Assembly: GCA_013203655.1 (NCBI GenBank)
Contig: JABMPN010000062.1
Span: forward strand, 1-39,903
Length of the DNA: 39,903 nt
Source: Cyanobacteria bacterium bin.51
GTDB taxonomy: Bacteria > Cyanobacteriota > Cyanobacteriia > PCC-6307 > Cyanobiaceae
Direction of reading: 5' to 3'
The notes beneath the pieces were generated by a model that saw only the letters and a list, made by a program, of their open reading frames with translations, had not been told where the DNA came from and did not search any database. The position numbers were made by a program, and so were the translations under genes. Each line of letters opens with the position of its first letter. The stretch's first letter is position 1. This document shows, in pieces, positions 1 to 8,843 of this stretch.

Positions 1-38
1 CGCCTTCGGGTTTGTGGGTTCGAGTCCCACCGCTCCCA
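1..38 (+). tRNA. tRNA-Leu, 3' part only (likely)
   Basis: Only the 3' end of the gene lies in the window. Visible are a T arm with stem GTGGG/CCCAC (14-18 and 26-30) closing loop TTCGAGT, then a 7-base acceptor strand (31-37) and discriminator A at 38. The first bases look like the end of a long class II variable arm, which limits the choice to Leu or Ser (Tyr in some bacteria); discriminator A favours Leu over Ser. CCA is not encoded. The anticodon is outside the window, so the isotype is an inference. Confidence 0.7.
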
Positions 39-103
39 TTGCACCTGGCCACACGGCCCTGGCTCGCCTCAGTGATTCCACCACGCCGCCAAAGAGCGCC
101 GTG

Positions 104-1288
104 ATGGACACCTACGCCCGGTTTCCTCTTGAGCTGGTGGAGGGCAAGGGGGTCTGGGTCAAGGACAGCCGCGGCCGCCGCTATCTCGATTGCGTCGCGG
201 GCATCGCCACCTGCGCCCTGGGCCATAGCGATCGGGTGATGCGCCAAGCCCTGAGCCGCCAGCTCGGGCGCCTTCAGCACGTCTCCAACCTGTACCAGAT
301 CCAGGAGCAGGAGCTGCTCGCCACCTGGATCACCAGCCGCAGCTGCACGGACCGGGTCTTTTTCTGCAATTCCGGGGCTGAGGCCAACGAAGCGGCGATC
401 AAGCTGGCCCGCAAGCATGGCCATGTCGTGCGAGGCATTGAGCGACCGATCATCCTCACGGCCCAGGCCAGCTTTCACGGCCGCACCCTGGCGGCGGTGA
501 GCGCCACCGGTCAGCCCCGCTACCACCAGGGCTTCGAGCCAATGGTGGAAGGCTTCCGCTTCTTTCCCTACAACGACCCGGAGGCCTTTGAGGCCCTGCT
601 TGCCGAAGCGGAAGCCGATGGTCCGCGTGTGGCTGCTGTGATGCTCGAGCCCCTGCAGGGTGAAGGGGGGGTGAACCCCGGCGATCCAGCCTTCTTCCGG
701 CGGGTCCGTCAGCTCTGCGATGAGCGCAACATCCTGCTGATCTTTGATGAGGTGCAGATCGGCATGGGTCGCAGCGGCTGCCTCTGGGGCTACGAGAAGC
801 TTGGGGTGGAGCCCGATGCGATCAGCCTGGCCAAGGGGCTTGGCGGTGGCATCGCGATCGGGGCGCTTGCCGTCAAGCAGGCCGTCGATCATTTCCGCCC
901 CGGAGACCATGCCAGCACCTTCGGCGGCAATCCCTTCGCCTGCCGCGCCTCTCTCACCGTGGCCCAGGAACTGGAACGCCGTCTGTTGGTGCCGCACGTG
1001 GAGCAGATGGGTGTGCTGTTGCAGAAACTGCTGGCTGATCTGGTCAGCCGTCGCCCCCAGCAGCTGGAAGGAGTGAGGGGCTGGGGTTTGCTGCAAGGCC
1101 TGGTGTTGCGGGCCGATGGCCCGGCCGCCGCGGAGGTGGTGCGCAAGGCGATCGATTTCGGCCTGCTGGTGGTGCCTGCAGGGCCGCGGGTGGTGCGCTT
1201 CGTGCCGCCCCTGGTGATCAAGCCCCGCCAGCTCAACCTGGCTGTGTCACGGCTGGAGCAGGCGTTGCAGGCGATCGCCGCCAACTGA
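104..1288 (+). CDS. argD: Acetylornithine aminotransferase (ArgD)
   Basis: PLP-dependent class III aminotransferase of arginine synthesis, moving an amino group between glutamate and N-acetylglutamate semialdehyde in the cytoplasm. From the ATG at 104 it has 394 residues, normal for ArgD. Visible motifs are NSGAEANE (89-96, phosphate binding), FDEVQ with Asp215 (pyridine nitrogen) and SLAKGLGGG with Lys244 as the PLP lysine. The frame is open back to base 14, but that lies inside the upstream tRNA. The in-frame GTG at 101 or ATG at 104, preceded by a weak AAGAG ribosome site at 92-96, is the realistic start. The stop touches the GTG of folC, so the two are probably cotranscribed. A related omega-aminotransferase is possible but less likely. 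Confidence 0.93.
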   Translation: MDTYARFPLELVEGKGVWVKDSRGRRYLDCVAGIATCALGHSDRVMRQALSRQLGRLQHVSNLYQIQEQELLATWITSRSCTDRVFFCNSGAEANEAAIKLARKHGHVVRGIERPIILTAQASFHGRTLAAVSATGQPRYHQGFEPMVEGFRFFPYNDPEAFEALLAEAEADGPRVAAVMLEPLQGEGGVNPGDPAFFRRVRQLCDERNILLIFDEVQIGMGRSGCLWGYEKLGVEPDAISLAKGLGGGIAIGALAVKQAVDHFRPGDHASTFGGNPFACRASLTVAQELERRLLVPHVEQMGVLLQKLLADLVSRRPQQLEGVRGWGLLQGLVLRADGPAAAEVVRKAIDFGLLVVPAGPRVVRFVPPLVIKPRQLNLAVSRLEQALQAIAAN

Positions 1289-2596
1289 GTGCCTGACGGC
1301 GTTGACAGCTTTGCGGATCTGATCGAGCCCTTCAGCCGCCGGGGCATTGACCTGGGCCTGGAGCGGCTGCAGGGCGCCCTGGCCGAACTCGGCCATCCCG
1401 AACGTCGCTTTGCGGCCGTGCAGGTGGCCGGCACCAACGGCAAGGGCTCGATCTGTTCCCTGCTCCATGGCGCCCTTGGCGCCGCTGGCTTGCGTTGCGG
1501 CCTCTACACCTCGCCCCACCTGGTCAGCTGGTGCGAGCGGATCCGGCTGGGCTCAAGCGAGATCTCGGCGCCCAGGCTGCGCTCCTTGCTCCAGGGGCTG
1601 CAACCCCTGGCCCAGCGCCATGCCCTCACCCCGTTCGAGCTGATCACAGCCGCCGCGTTCCAGGCCTTCGCCGAGGCCGGGCTGGAGATTGTCGTGCTGG
1701 AAGTGGGACTGGGAGGCCGGCTCGATGCCACCAGCGTGCATCCTGATCGCCAGGTGGTGGGCTTCAGCACGATCGGCCTCGACCATGCCGAGTACCTCGG
1801 CAATACCCTCGGACTGATCGCCACCGAGAAGGCCGGAGCCCTGAGTCCTGGCGCCGCCGCAGTCAGCGCGCCCCAGCTCCCGGACGTGGCCGCCGCCCTG
1901 CAGCGGCGGGCGGCGGCCCTGGGTTGTTCGTTGCTCTGGGTGGATCCGCTGGATGGCTGCGGTGAAGAGCTTCTGGCGGGAAGCCTGCACTGGCGCAGTG
2001 GTCTGCCCGGCCAGGTGCAGCGCCTCAACAGCGCCGTTGCCCTCGGCATGCTCCAGACGTTGCGGCAGAACGGCTGGAAGATTCCCGACCAGGCGATCAC
2101 CGCGGGTTTTGCTGCGGCCCGCTGGCCAGCCCGGCTGCAGCGGGCCTGGTGGCGCGGCGTACCCCTGCTGCTCGATGGGGCCCATAACGTTCCGGCCGCC
2201 GTGGCCCTGCGAGCCGAGCTGGATCACCGCCGGCCCGGATCCGGGTCGTCCCATCCCTGGCTGTGGGTGATCGGTATCCTGGCGAACAAACAGGGGCCCG
2301 ACCTGCTCCGTGCCCTGTTGGCTCCTGGAGAGCGGGCCTGGCTGGTGCCGGTGCCAGGCCATGCCAGCTGGAATCGCGACTCCCTGCTGCTCGCCTGCCC
2401 CGAGCTGGTGGATCAGCTCATCGCCGCGACCGATCTTCCTGAAGCCCTGAATGCCGCTGCCACAGCCCGTGCGAGCGGCCAATCCGGCAGCCAGCTCAGC
2501 GCCCGCGGCGGTCCGCAGGTTGTGGTCGTGGCGGGGTCGCTGTATCTGCTGGGCAGCCTGCTCGCCAGCGGCGAACTCAGCAACACGGCGAGCTGA
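1289..2596 (+). CDS. folC: Dihydrofolate/folylpolyglutamate synthase (FolC)
   Basis: Mur-ligase-type enzyme that adds glutamate to dihydropteroate and/or folates using ATP. The 435 residues match the family. The ATP loop GTNGKGS is at 48-54, EVGLGGRLDAT marks the central ligase domain, and LDGAHN (295-300) is the C-terminal-domain motif typical of FolC. The start is a GTG directly after the argD TGA with no gap, which suggests coupled translation and a two-gene operon although the pathways differ. An ORF of 405 codons on the other strand is a shadow of this gene. Confidence 0.93.
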   Translation: MPDGVDSFADLIEPFSRRGIDLGLERLQGALAELGHPERRFAAVQVAGTNGKGSICSLLHGALGAAGLRCGLYTSPHLVSWCERIRLGSSEISAPRLRSLLQGLQPLAQRHALTPFELITAAAFQAFAEAGLEIVVLEVGLGGRLDATSVHPDRQVVGFSTIGLDHAEYLGNTLGLIATEKAGALSPGAAAVSAPQLPDVAAALQRRAAALGCSLLWVDPLDGCGEELLAGSLHWRSGLPGQVQRLNSAVALGMLQTLRQNGWKIPDQAITAGFAAARWPARLQRAWWRGVPLLLDGAHNVPAAVALRAELDHRRPGSGSSHPWLWVIGILANKQGPDLLRALLAPGERAWLVPVPGHASWNRDSLLLACPELVDQLIAATDLPEALNAAATARASGQSGSQLSARGGPQVVVVAGSLYLLGSLLASGELSNTAS

Positions 2597-2654
2597 AGGC
2601 AGAGGAGTGGACCCGTTCCGGGTGAGAGTGAGTCGATGGTTGTGAGATGAAGGG

Positions 2655-3191
2655 ATGGCGCGAATCGACCACGGCCAGCCGCTCTGGAGCTTGGTGCTCC
2701 ACCTCGGGGCCGTTGCTCTGATCTGGCTGGCGCTTGTTTTTCCAGCACCGCTGCTGGCGGTCGAGGGCAAGGCCCTGTTCCAGGACCGAGTCGACTACAC
2801 CCTCACCGATCAGAGCGGCACTGATTTCAGTGGGCAGGCCCTGGCCTTCAGTTCCTTTGCCGGGGCCACCGCTGCAGATGCCAACTTCGCCGGTGCCGAC
2901 CTGCGCGGTTCCATCCTCACCCAGGCCAGTTTTTCGCGGGCCGATTTCCGTGGCGCCGATCTCAGCGATGCCCTGATGGATCGGGTCGACTTCAGCGGTG
3001 CCGATTTCAGCGGAGCCCTTCTGCGTGGCGTGATTGGAGCTGGCAGCAATTTCAGTGAGGCCCGCATCGAGAACGCCGATTTCAGCGATGCCCTGCTCGA
3101 TCGCGCTGACCAGCGCCAGCTTTGTCTGCGGGCCCATGGCACCCATCCAGTCACCGGCGTCAGCACCCGACTCAGCCTCGATTGCCGTTGA
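2655..3191 (+). CDS. Exported pentapeptide-repeat protein
   Basis: A 178-residue protein with an N-terminal hydrophobic segment (about residues 12-35, ending near LLAVEG) that looks like a signal peptide. It is followed by consecutive A(D/N)(F/L)xx-type pentapeptide repeats from about 50 to 155, such as ANFAGADLRG and ADFSGALLRG. Such repeats form a right-handed quadrilateral beta helix. Two cysteines near the C-terminus (LCLRAHG and LDCR) could form a disulfide in an oxidising compartment. The layout resembles the thylakoid-lumen pentapeptide proteins of cyanobacteria and chloroplasts, whose biochemical role is not settled. It stands alone, 58 bases after folC and convergent with the FAD oxidase. 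Location is inferred from the signal only. Confidence 0.85.
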   Translation: MARIDHGQPLWSLVLHLGAVALIWLALVFPAPLLAVEGKALFQDRVDYTLTDQSGTDFSGQALAFSSFAGATAADANFAGADLRGSILTQASFSRADFRGADLSDALMDRVDFSGADFSGALLRGVIGAGSNFSEARIENADFSDALLDRADQRQLCLRAHGTHPVTGVSTRLSLDCR

Positions 3192-3211
3192 CCCCGGGCC
3201 GCCTGCTGTGT

Positions 3212-4618
3212 TCAGGGTTTCTGTTCGCTCCAGCCCCGCAGCTTGCCTGGGTTGAGCAGTCCGGCCGGGTCGTAGGCCCGCTTGGCTGACACCTGGTCGG
3301 CATCAATCACACCGAGTCCGCCGTCCTCGACGTTGAACGCGTGGGGGTTGAAGAGCAAGCCGCCGCTCTGGTTGACCTCAGCGATCAGCTCGGCAAGGGA
3401 CTCTGCGCCGCGCCAGCGCACCAGCGGAATGGCCGCCAGCCGCTGGCACCCCTGTTGCCGCACCCCCTCGAGGTGCCAGAGCAGATCCTCGCCCCAACGC
3501 TGTTTCAGTGCCGAGAGGAAGGGTGCTTCCGGTTGGGGCAGCAGCATCTGGAGGTAGGTCCAGGCCGGGTCATGGGCCCGCGCATGCAGGGTGGTGTGGT
3601 TCCAGCAAAGTTCCCGCAGCGGCAGCCCCCGCTGGCCCTGTTCCGGCGCCTGCCAGATGAGGGTTCCGCCCAGATCTGCCATCAGGTGCAGCAGAATTTC
3701 GAGCGTATCTGGTGCCGCCAGCAGCAGCAGGCGATGGCCACGGGCCACTGGGCATCCCCCTGCTCCTTGGCCGCCGATGGCTGGCATTTGACGGGCCACA
3801 GCCTCCTCCAGCAGGCAGAGGGTGTGGAGCATCAGGGCTGTGCCAGGCAACATCCGGGCGGCTTCGAGGGCGCTGTCCCAGTGGCTGAACTCCACCACCA
3901 GTTGCTGCCAGTTCACGGCGGCGGCGGTGGGCAGGCGGACCGCCGTGATGATGCCGTTGGTTCCGTAGGCATGGTTGATCGGCCGGCTTGCTTTCGCATC
4001 GAGCTGGAGCACGCGGGGTTCCGCCTCCAGGGTCACCACCTCCAGGCCGATCAGATTGCCTGGATCACGAAGGAATCCCCAGCGCAGTGAGCCGATGCCT
4101 CCGGAGCCGCCGGCGATGAAACCAGCCACGGTGGCGCTGCGCCAGGTGCTGGGGGCCAGCCGGAGTGAGCGGCCCGAAACCGACAGTTGACGGTCGAGGT
4201 CGGCCAGCAGGCAACCCGCTTCCACCGTGACGATCCCGGAGCTGGCCTCGAGCTGCCGCATCCGGTTCAGGCCACTGAGGTCGAGCACCACCCCGCCGGC
4301 GAGCGGCACGCACTGGCCGTAATTGCCGGTGCCGCTTCCCCGCAGGGTCAACGAAACACCCTGCCGGCTGCAGGCCGCAGCCACGGCCTGCACCTCCTCG
4401 AGGCGGCTGGCTCTGACCACCAGCTGGGCCAGCCGCCCGCTCAGCAAGGGCTGCAACACCGGTGAGTAGTCGAAACAGTCGCGCGAGAGGCGCGCCAGCT
4501 CTGGCCCGTTGCGTACCAATTTTAGCCCTGAGCCGGTGGCCCCGCCGGATCGTTTGAGTTCGGCTTCGATCGCCGCCAACTGGGCCGCTGTGGCCGCTGC
4601 AGGCAGATCGTCGGGCAT
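3212..4618 (-). CDS. FAD-linked oxidase (GlcD-like FAD_binding_4 family)
   Basis: A 468-residue flavoprotein of the glycolate oxidase GlcD / D-lactate dehydrogenase superfamily. The PCMH-type FAD domain is recognisable from VVRASRLEEVQAV, then LRGSGTGNYGQ and GGVVLDLSGLNRM, and a glycine-rich stretch (FIAGGSGGIGS). The C-terminus LLNPGKLRGW is the usual end of the FAD-oxidase C domain. The substrate cannot be read from sequence; glycolate and D-lactate are candidates by family only. The start chosen is ATG 4618, preceded by GAGG; the frame is open upstream to 4774, which would overlap the next gene. It lies 92 bases downstream of the amidohydrolase on the same strand and may share its transcript. 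Confidence 0.85.
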   Translation of the reverse strand: MPDDLPAAATAAQLAAIEAELKRSGGATGSGLKLVRNGPELARLSRDCFDYSPVLQPLLSGRLAQLVVRASRLEEVQAVAAACSRQGVSLTLRGSGTGNYGQCVPLAGGVVLDLSGLNRMRQLEASSGIVTVEAGCLLADLDRQLSVSGRSLRLAPSTWRSATVAGFIAGGSGGIGSLRWGFLRDPGNLIGLEVVTLEAEPRVLQLDAKASRPINHAYGTNGIITAVRLPTAAAVNWQQLVVEFSHWDSALEAARMLPGTALMLHTLCLLEEAVARQMPAIGGQGAGGCPVARGHRLLLLAAPDTLEILLHLMADLGGTLIWQAPEQGQRGLPLRELCWNHTTLHARAHDPAWTYLQMLLPQPEAPFLSALKQRWGEDLLWHLEGVRQQGCQRLAAIPLVRWRGAESLAELIAEVNQSGGLLFNPHAFNVEDGGLGVIDADQVSAKRAYDPAGLLNPGKLRGWSEQKP

Positions 4619-4710
4619 GCCCTCGGGGAAGGGGCTCGGGGCAGGCTTGGCAGACACGGCGGAAAGAAAAGAGGGCGAAGCCCATGGTGAGCTTGTTCTG
4701 ACAGGTGGCC

Positions 4711-6069
4711 CTAGCCAACGGCCAGGGCATCGAGCAGCGGCTGCAAGGATGGCGGCTCCAGGGGGGGCAGCCACTGGCCCTGGCGCAGCACCCGCCGCTG
4801 CGGGCAGCGGGCCAGCAGGTCGCTCCAGTTGCTGGCGGCCAGGATGATCAGGTCAGCGGGTGCCCCCTCGCGCATCACCCCGTCCCAGGCCAGCCCCATC
4901 AGCCTGGCCGCAGCGGTGGTGAACGGCATCAGACCCTGGCGTTGCCAGGGGGCGACATGGGCGGCTGCCACCGACAGCCGCAACAGTTCGAGCGGATCAA
5001 AGTCACCGCCTGGGAACCAGGGATCCTGGACGTTGTCTCCACCGATCGCCACAGTCACGCCGGCCCGCTGAAGTTGGCGGATCGGCGCCATCGGTCGCGA
5101 GTTCGGCGTGTCCCCACCGTGGTGGCCCAGCAACCAGAGGTTGGTGGGAGGCAGGGCCACCACGGCCAACCCCGCCCCGGCGATCACGTCGGCCAGGTCC
5201 AAGCAGCGATGGCTGGGAAGCTGGGACATGCTGGCGCTGTGGCTGCAGGTCACGGGAATGGCGATTCGCTGCTCCCTCACCAGCCGGGCCACCAGGGCGA
5301 CGCCTGCTCCAGCGTTGCCGCCTTCGCCGCTGCTTTCATCGACATGCAGGTCGACACCGCAGCCAAGCTCGTCAGCCAGGCGCAGTAGAGCCTGCAATCC
5401 GGCTCGCTCGCCCGCATGGGCCGAGAAGGGGGCGCCGAGAACCCCACCGAGCAGGATCGGCAGGGAGCTTCCATCCGTCGCCGGCCCGGCCCGGCTGGCC
5501 AGACGTCTGGCCAGCCGGGCCCCAGCGGTCGTGGCCCAGTGCCCGACCGGGACCAAGGCCACCAGCTGCAGGGTCAGCCTCTCCTGCCAGCGCTGTTGCA
5601 GGTCCAGCAGTGCCTCCCAGCTGGCCTCCGCAGCGGGCCCGGCGCTGTCCACATGGCTGCGCATGGCCCGGCAGCCCTGGCGCCACGCCTGCTGCAGGCC
5701 CCTCTCGCCCCGCTGCCACACCTGCTCCTGCGAGCGGTGGAGATGCTCCTGCTGGTTGGCCGCCAGGGCGCAGGCCATGGTGCCGGCGCCATTCGGGTGG
5801 CGCTCCCAGGTGAAGGCCTTGTCGAGGTGGGCATGGGGCTCAATCAGGGGCGTGAGCGCCACCGGCAATTGCTCGCCCGGCTGGGGGCTGTGGGCTGTGA
5901 TGCTGGTGATCCGGCCGGCTGTATGGCCGAGGCGCACGCTCACCAGTCCTTCGCCATCGGCGCGGGGCAGGTCGCTGCGCAGCGGGTCGAGCAGGCTGCG
6001 CGGCAGCCTCAATGGGGGCAGGCCGCCCGGCGTGGTCGCCTGCGCTGGGTTCAATTTCGGGTCCGTCAT
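4711..6069 (-). CDS. Amidohydrolase, cytosine-deaminase-like
   Basis: A 452-residue metal-dependent hydrolase. The order of metal and catalytic residues follows the cytosine/isoguanine deaminase group: HAHLDK (His79, His81), a DLHVDES motif, TCSHS, and IGGDN with the late aspartate. The C-terminal beta-sandwich segment (GAPADLIIL) is also present. Family knowledge suggests deamination of a pyrimidine or a related ring, but the substrate is uncertain because this group also includes enzymes acting on other N-heterocycles. A ribosome site AGGA lies a few bases before ATG 6069. It sits between the DUF4359 gene (25 bases upstream) and the FAD oxidase on one strand. Confidence 0.82.
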   Translation of the reverse strand: MTDPKLNPAQATTPGGLPPLRLPRSLLDPLRSDLPRADGEGLVSVRLGHTAGRITSITAHSPQPGEQLPVALTPLIEPHAHLDKAFTWERHPNGAGTMACALAANQQEHLHRSQEQVWQRGERGLQQAWRQGCRAMRSHVDSAGPAAEASWEALLDLQQRWQERLTLQLVALVPVGHWATTAGARLARRLASRAGPATDGSSLPILLGGVLGAPFSAHAGERAGLQALLRLADELGCGVDLHVDESSGEGGNAGAGVALVARLVREQRIAIPVTCSHSASMSQLPSHRCLDLADVIAGAGLAVVALPPTNLWLLGHHGGDTPNSRPMAPIRQLQRAGVTVAIGGDNVQDPWFPGGDFDPLELLRLSVAAAHVAPWQRQGLMPFTTAAARLMGLAWDGVMREGAPADLIILAASNWSDLLARCPQRRVLRQGQWLPPLEPPSLQPLLDALAVG

Positions 6070-6093
6070 CGGCGCTGTCCTGCCAAGCCCTGG

Positions 6094-6519
6094 CTAGGGA
6101 TTGCCGGGGGAGGAGTCGTTGGCGTCACTGGATGTCCTCAGGATCACGAATTGGCCTGCCCCCGCCAAGGTGAGCGCGTGGTAAGTGGGAAGGCTGAGGA
6201 AGGGCAGCACTGACGGGCCACCAATCGCAGTGCGGTAGAGGCTGAACAGCCCGAAGTTCTGGCGCTGGCTGCTCCGCCCGGCCAGGCTTCCGAGCATCTG
6301 GCGCTGGCCACGGATCAGCTCTGGACAATTCTTGATCACAAGCCGCAGCGGTGCCGGCAGGCCATCGGGCCCGCAGACCTCGCCTATTGCCCGCTCGACC
6401 AGCTGCTCGGAGGCAAAGTCTTCAAATTCGGGCGGACCTGGATTGGTGAAGGCCAGGGCCAAGGCACCACCGCCGAGACCCGCGGCGGCGATGGCGAACG
6501 TTCTCCATCGGATGGTCAT
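6094..6519 (-). CDS. DUF4359 family protein
   Basis: A 141-residue protein with one N-terminal hydrophobic segment (about 7-24, AIAAAGLGGGALALAFTNPG) that may anchor it or act as a signal. It then has a charged region with QLVERAIGEVC and a conserved-looking SQRQNFGLFSLYRT segment. This arrangement matches the cyanobacterial DUF4359 family as I remember it; no function is established. The start is ATG 6519, with the frame open further upstream. It lies 24 bases before the amidohydrolase gene and could be the first gene of that transcript. Confidence 0.72.
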   Translation of the reverse strand: MTIRWRTFAIAAAGLGGGALALAFTNPGPPEFEDFASEQLVERAIGEVCGPDGLPAPLRLVIKNCPELIRGQRQMLGSLAGRSSQRQNFGLFSLYRTAIGGPSVLPFLSLPTYHALTLAGAGQFVILRTSSDANDSSPGNP

Positions 6520-6580
6520 GGCGGATGGCGCACGGGGCAAGTCAGGCGGCAGGGCTGCTTGATACATTGGCAAAGATCAC

Positions 6581-6654
6581 GGCGGGCGTCGCCAAGTGGT
6601 TAAGGCAGCGGCTTGTGGTGCCGCCATACGGGGGTTCGAATCCCCTCGCTCGCC
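6581..6654 (+). tRNA. tRNA-His (GUG)
   Basis: A complete cloverleaf. The acceptor is 6582-6588 with 6647-6653, including one G-T pair. The anticodon stem GCGGC/GCCGC closes loop TTGTGGT with anticodon GTG at 6615-6617. The T stem has loop TTCGAAT at 6635-6641. The extra G at 6581 opposite discriminator C at 6654 is the histidine identity pair. CCA is not encoded. The 3' two thirds of the gene lie antisense to the end of the DUF1611 coding frame. Confidence 0.97.
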
Positions 6655-7712
6655 CTTATCGCTTCCAGCAGCCGATCGGCTGCTGGGAAATTTCTCACCG
6701 GATCGTCGCAGGTCAGCCCTGTTTCCGCCTCGATCGCGGCGGCCTGGCTCTGGGCTTCTGCTTCGCTGAGCCTGGCCGTGTTCAGCGCCACGGCGCGCAC
6801 CTTCGGAGCCGGGCTGGCGGGGTCCGATCGACCGAGGGCGGCCAGCTGCTCGATCGTGGCGATCAGCTCGGCCAGGGGCGGGAGAGGAATGCTCGGATGA
6901 TTCTTGACATGGTTCTGGCCCGCCCGGTGCACCAGCAGGAAGCCGGTGGGCTGGCAGCCGCGGATCAGGGGCAGGCTGGCGCTGGAGCCGGGATGGCAGC
7001 GCGAACCCTGACCCTCCACGAACAAGGTGGTGTTTGGCCCGGCCCCTTCGGCGGCCTGCAGCACCGCTTGCTCCACGGCGCCGGCGGCGTAGTCGACCCG
7101 GACCGCATCGAGGGGCACACCGGCTCCACTGATCAGGATGCCTGCCTGCCCCGTGCCGACGAAGCGGGCTGCGAAGCCCTGGCGCCTCGCTGCGGCTACC
7201 AGCTCAAGGCAGGCGCTCATTTTGCCAACGGCCATGTCGGTTCCCAGCGTGAGGATCCGTTGGCTGCTCAGGGCTGCGGCCAGGCCGCTGGCCACCACCA
7301 GCCCTGGCGGTTCCTGGCGTAGATCCCAGATCCATTGATCCGACTGGCAGTGTGAGGCCAGCTCAGGGTCGTCCCCGAGGCGGGTGTGCAGGCCGCTGGC
7401 CACCGACAGGCCTGCGTCGAGGGCGACCAGCAGGTCGTTGCGGAGCCCGGCCGGCAAGGTTCCACCGGAAGGGGCCAGGCCCACCACCGCCACCTGGGGT
7501 CCATAGACCAGGGAAGAGCGCAGATCGCCCACCACGGGCACCGACCGCCGGATGCCGGTGATCGCCTCCAGGCTGCCTCCGGCCTGGCCCTGATCCACCA
7601 CCGCCACAATTGGCCCCGGCCGGTAGCGCAACAGGGCCAGGCCGGTCTTGCCGGAGAGATTGTCGAGCCCCCCGTGCAGCAGCAGCACGATCGGCGCAGT
7701 GGCGCTCAGCAT
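6600..7712 (-). CDS. DUF1611 family P-loop protein (DgcN-like)
   Basis: A 370-residue protein with a P-loop GTDMAVGKMS (157-166) in the second domain and a conserved CHPGSSA segment (239-245), both typical of DUF1611. Members paired with a dipeptide-epimerase-like enzyme were reported as DgcN, a D-glutamate N-acetyltransferase acting with the racemase DgcA. This gene overlaps such an epimerase by 7 bases. The function here is therefore a reasonable inference, not shown. The last 18 or so residues (from about 353, including SEGIRTPVWRHHKPLP) are encoded by the complement of tRNA-His, and no earlier in-frame stop exists. The tail lies beyond the core and may be dispensable. Confidence 0.83.
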   Translation of the reverse strand: MLSATAPIVLLLHGGLDNLSGKTGLALLRYRPGPIVAVVDQGQAGGSLEAITGIRRSVPVVGDLRSSLVYGPQVAVVGLAPSGGTLPAGLRNDLLVALDAGLSVASGLHTRLGDDPELASHCQSDQWIWDLRQEPPGLVVASGLAAALSSQRILTLGTDMAVGKMSACLELVAAARRQGFAARFVGTGQAGILISGAGVPLDAVRVDYAAGAVEQAVLQAAEGAGPNTTLFVEGQGSRCHPGSSASLPLIRGCQPTGFLLVHRAGQNHVKNHPSIPLPPLAELIATIEQLAALGRSDPASPAPKVRAVALNTARLSEAEAQSQAAAIEAETGLTCDDPVRNFPAADRLLEAIRASEGIRTPVWRHHKPLP

Positions 7713-8809
7713 CGCGCTGTTGCGATCACGCCCAGGCCCGGGCGCATCGAGGGCTGTACCAGGTCGCCGCAGTGATCGGGTCCCTCGAAGCGGTCGTTGA
7801 TCAAGTTGAGATGGCTGTCGAGATCAGGCCAGCGCACCAGGGGCAGCAACTGGGCCGCGGCGCCATTGAGCAGGGCGCTGTCGGAGTAGCACCCCAGCAT
7901 CAGATCGAGACCGAGCCTGCGCGCCGTCTGGGCCATCAGCAGTGCCTCACGCAGCCCGCCGGTTTTGAGCAGCTTGATGTTCACCCCATCCACGTGGGGA
8001 GCCAGCCGCAGCAGATCGGCCAGGTCCCAGCAGCTCTCATCGGCCACCAGCGGGATCGGGCAGTGGATGTCAAGGGCGGCGAAGCCGGCTGTGTCAGCTT
8101 CCGGGTCGGCCAGGGCGGGCAGCGGCTGTTCCACCAGCACCACCCCCTGCTCGGCCAGCCAGGGAATCAGCTGCCGGGCCGTGGCCAGGTCCCAGCCGCC
8201 ATTGGCATCCACCTGGAGCTCGGCCTGGCTGCCGGCCATCGGGCCAGCCAGAGCCTTCGCGATTGTGCGCACCAGGGCCCGGTCATGGTCGGGGCCGTCG
8301 GGGCTGCCCAGTTTCAACTTGATGCGAATCGGAGCGACCCCCAGCTGCTTGCCCCAACGCTCCAGCCTGGCGAGTACCGCTTCTGTGGAGCCGAGGCCGA
8401 GGGTGATGCTGGTGGGGCTGCAGGCCTGGCGCTCCAGTCCCCAGAGCCGCCAGAGCGGCTGCTCGAGGCGCTTGCCCCACCAGTCGTGCAGGGCAAGATC
8501 CAGGCCGCAGCGCGCCGGTGGCGAGAGGGGCGCCAGCAGGGGCTCAAGCGCTTGCCAGGCTGAGGGATCCTGGGCTGTGCCGTTGGCACCCAGGCCCTCC
8601 AGCTGGGGCAGCACCCGCTCCAGCTCCTGGGCCACGGCGTCAGTGCTGAAGTGGCGATGGCCCGTTTCAAAGCCGCCGGTTTCGCCCTGGCCGATCAGGC
8701 CCCCGTGCTCCACCTCCACCAGCAGGCGTTCGACCGAAGCAGTCGTGCCGCGACTGATCGCCAGCGGCACATCTTTGATGAGCGAAAATCGCTGCAGGCG
8801 CCCTTGCAT
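7706..8809 (-). CDS. Enolase-superfamily dipeptide epimerase / DgcA-like racemase
   Basis: A 367-residue member of the mandelate racemase/muconate lactonizing enzyme branch. The KxK base motif is at Lys164/Lys166 (IKLKLG), metal ligands are Asp201 (VDANGGW), Glu227 (VEQPLP) and Asp257 (ADES), and the opposite base lies in NIKLLKTGG (Lys279 or Lys282). This set matches L-Ala-D/L-Glu epimerases, which help recycle wall peptides, and also N-acetyl-D-glutamate racemase DgcA. The overlap with a DUF1611 gene favours the second reading or a related D-glutamate role. Only 34 bases separate its ATG from that of miaB, so the divergent promoters must overlap or lie inside the genes. Confidence 0.87.
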   Translation of the reverse strand: MQGRLQRFSLIKDVPLAISRGTTASVERLLVEVEHGGLIGQGETGGFETGHRHFSTDAVAQELERVLPQLEGLGANGTAQDPSAWQALEPLLAPLSPPARCGLDLALHDWWGKRLEQPLWRLWGLERQACSPTSITLGLGSTEAVLARLERWGKQLGVAPIRIKLKLGSPDGPDHDRALVRTIAKALAGPMAGSQAELQVDANGGWDLATARQLIPWLAEQGVVLVEQPLPALADPEADTAGFAALDIHCPIPLVADESCWDLADLLRLAPHVDGVNIKLLKTGGLREALLMAQTARRLGLDLMLGCYSDSALLNGAAAQLLPLVRWPDLDSHLNLINDRFEGPDHCGDLVQPSMRPGLGVIATARC

Positions 8810-8843
8810 GGACCCAGTGTCTGCCGTGGTTGAGACTGAGAGG

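Noticed and set aside
14-103. Upstream extension of argD into the tRNA
   Set aside because: Bases 14-38 belong to a tRNA; the Ser/Thr/Pro-rich residues do not look like ArgD.
1553-2770. 405-codon minus-strand frame
   Set aside because: Shadow of folC with no recognisable domain.
7965-8843. Long N-terminal extension of the miaB frame
   Set aside because: It is antisense to the epimerase gene, and MiaB normally begins near 8844.
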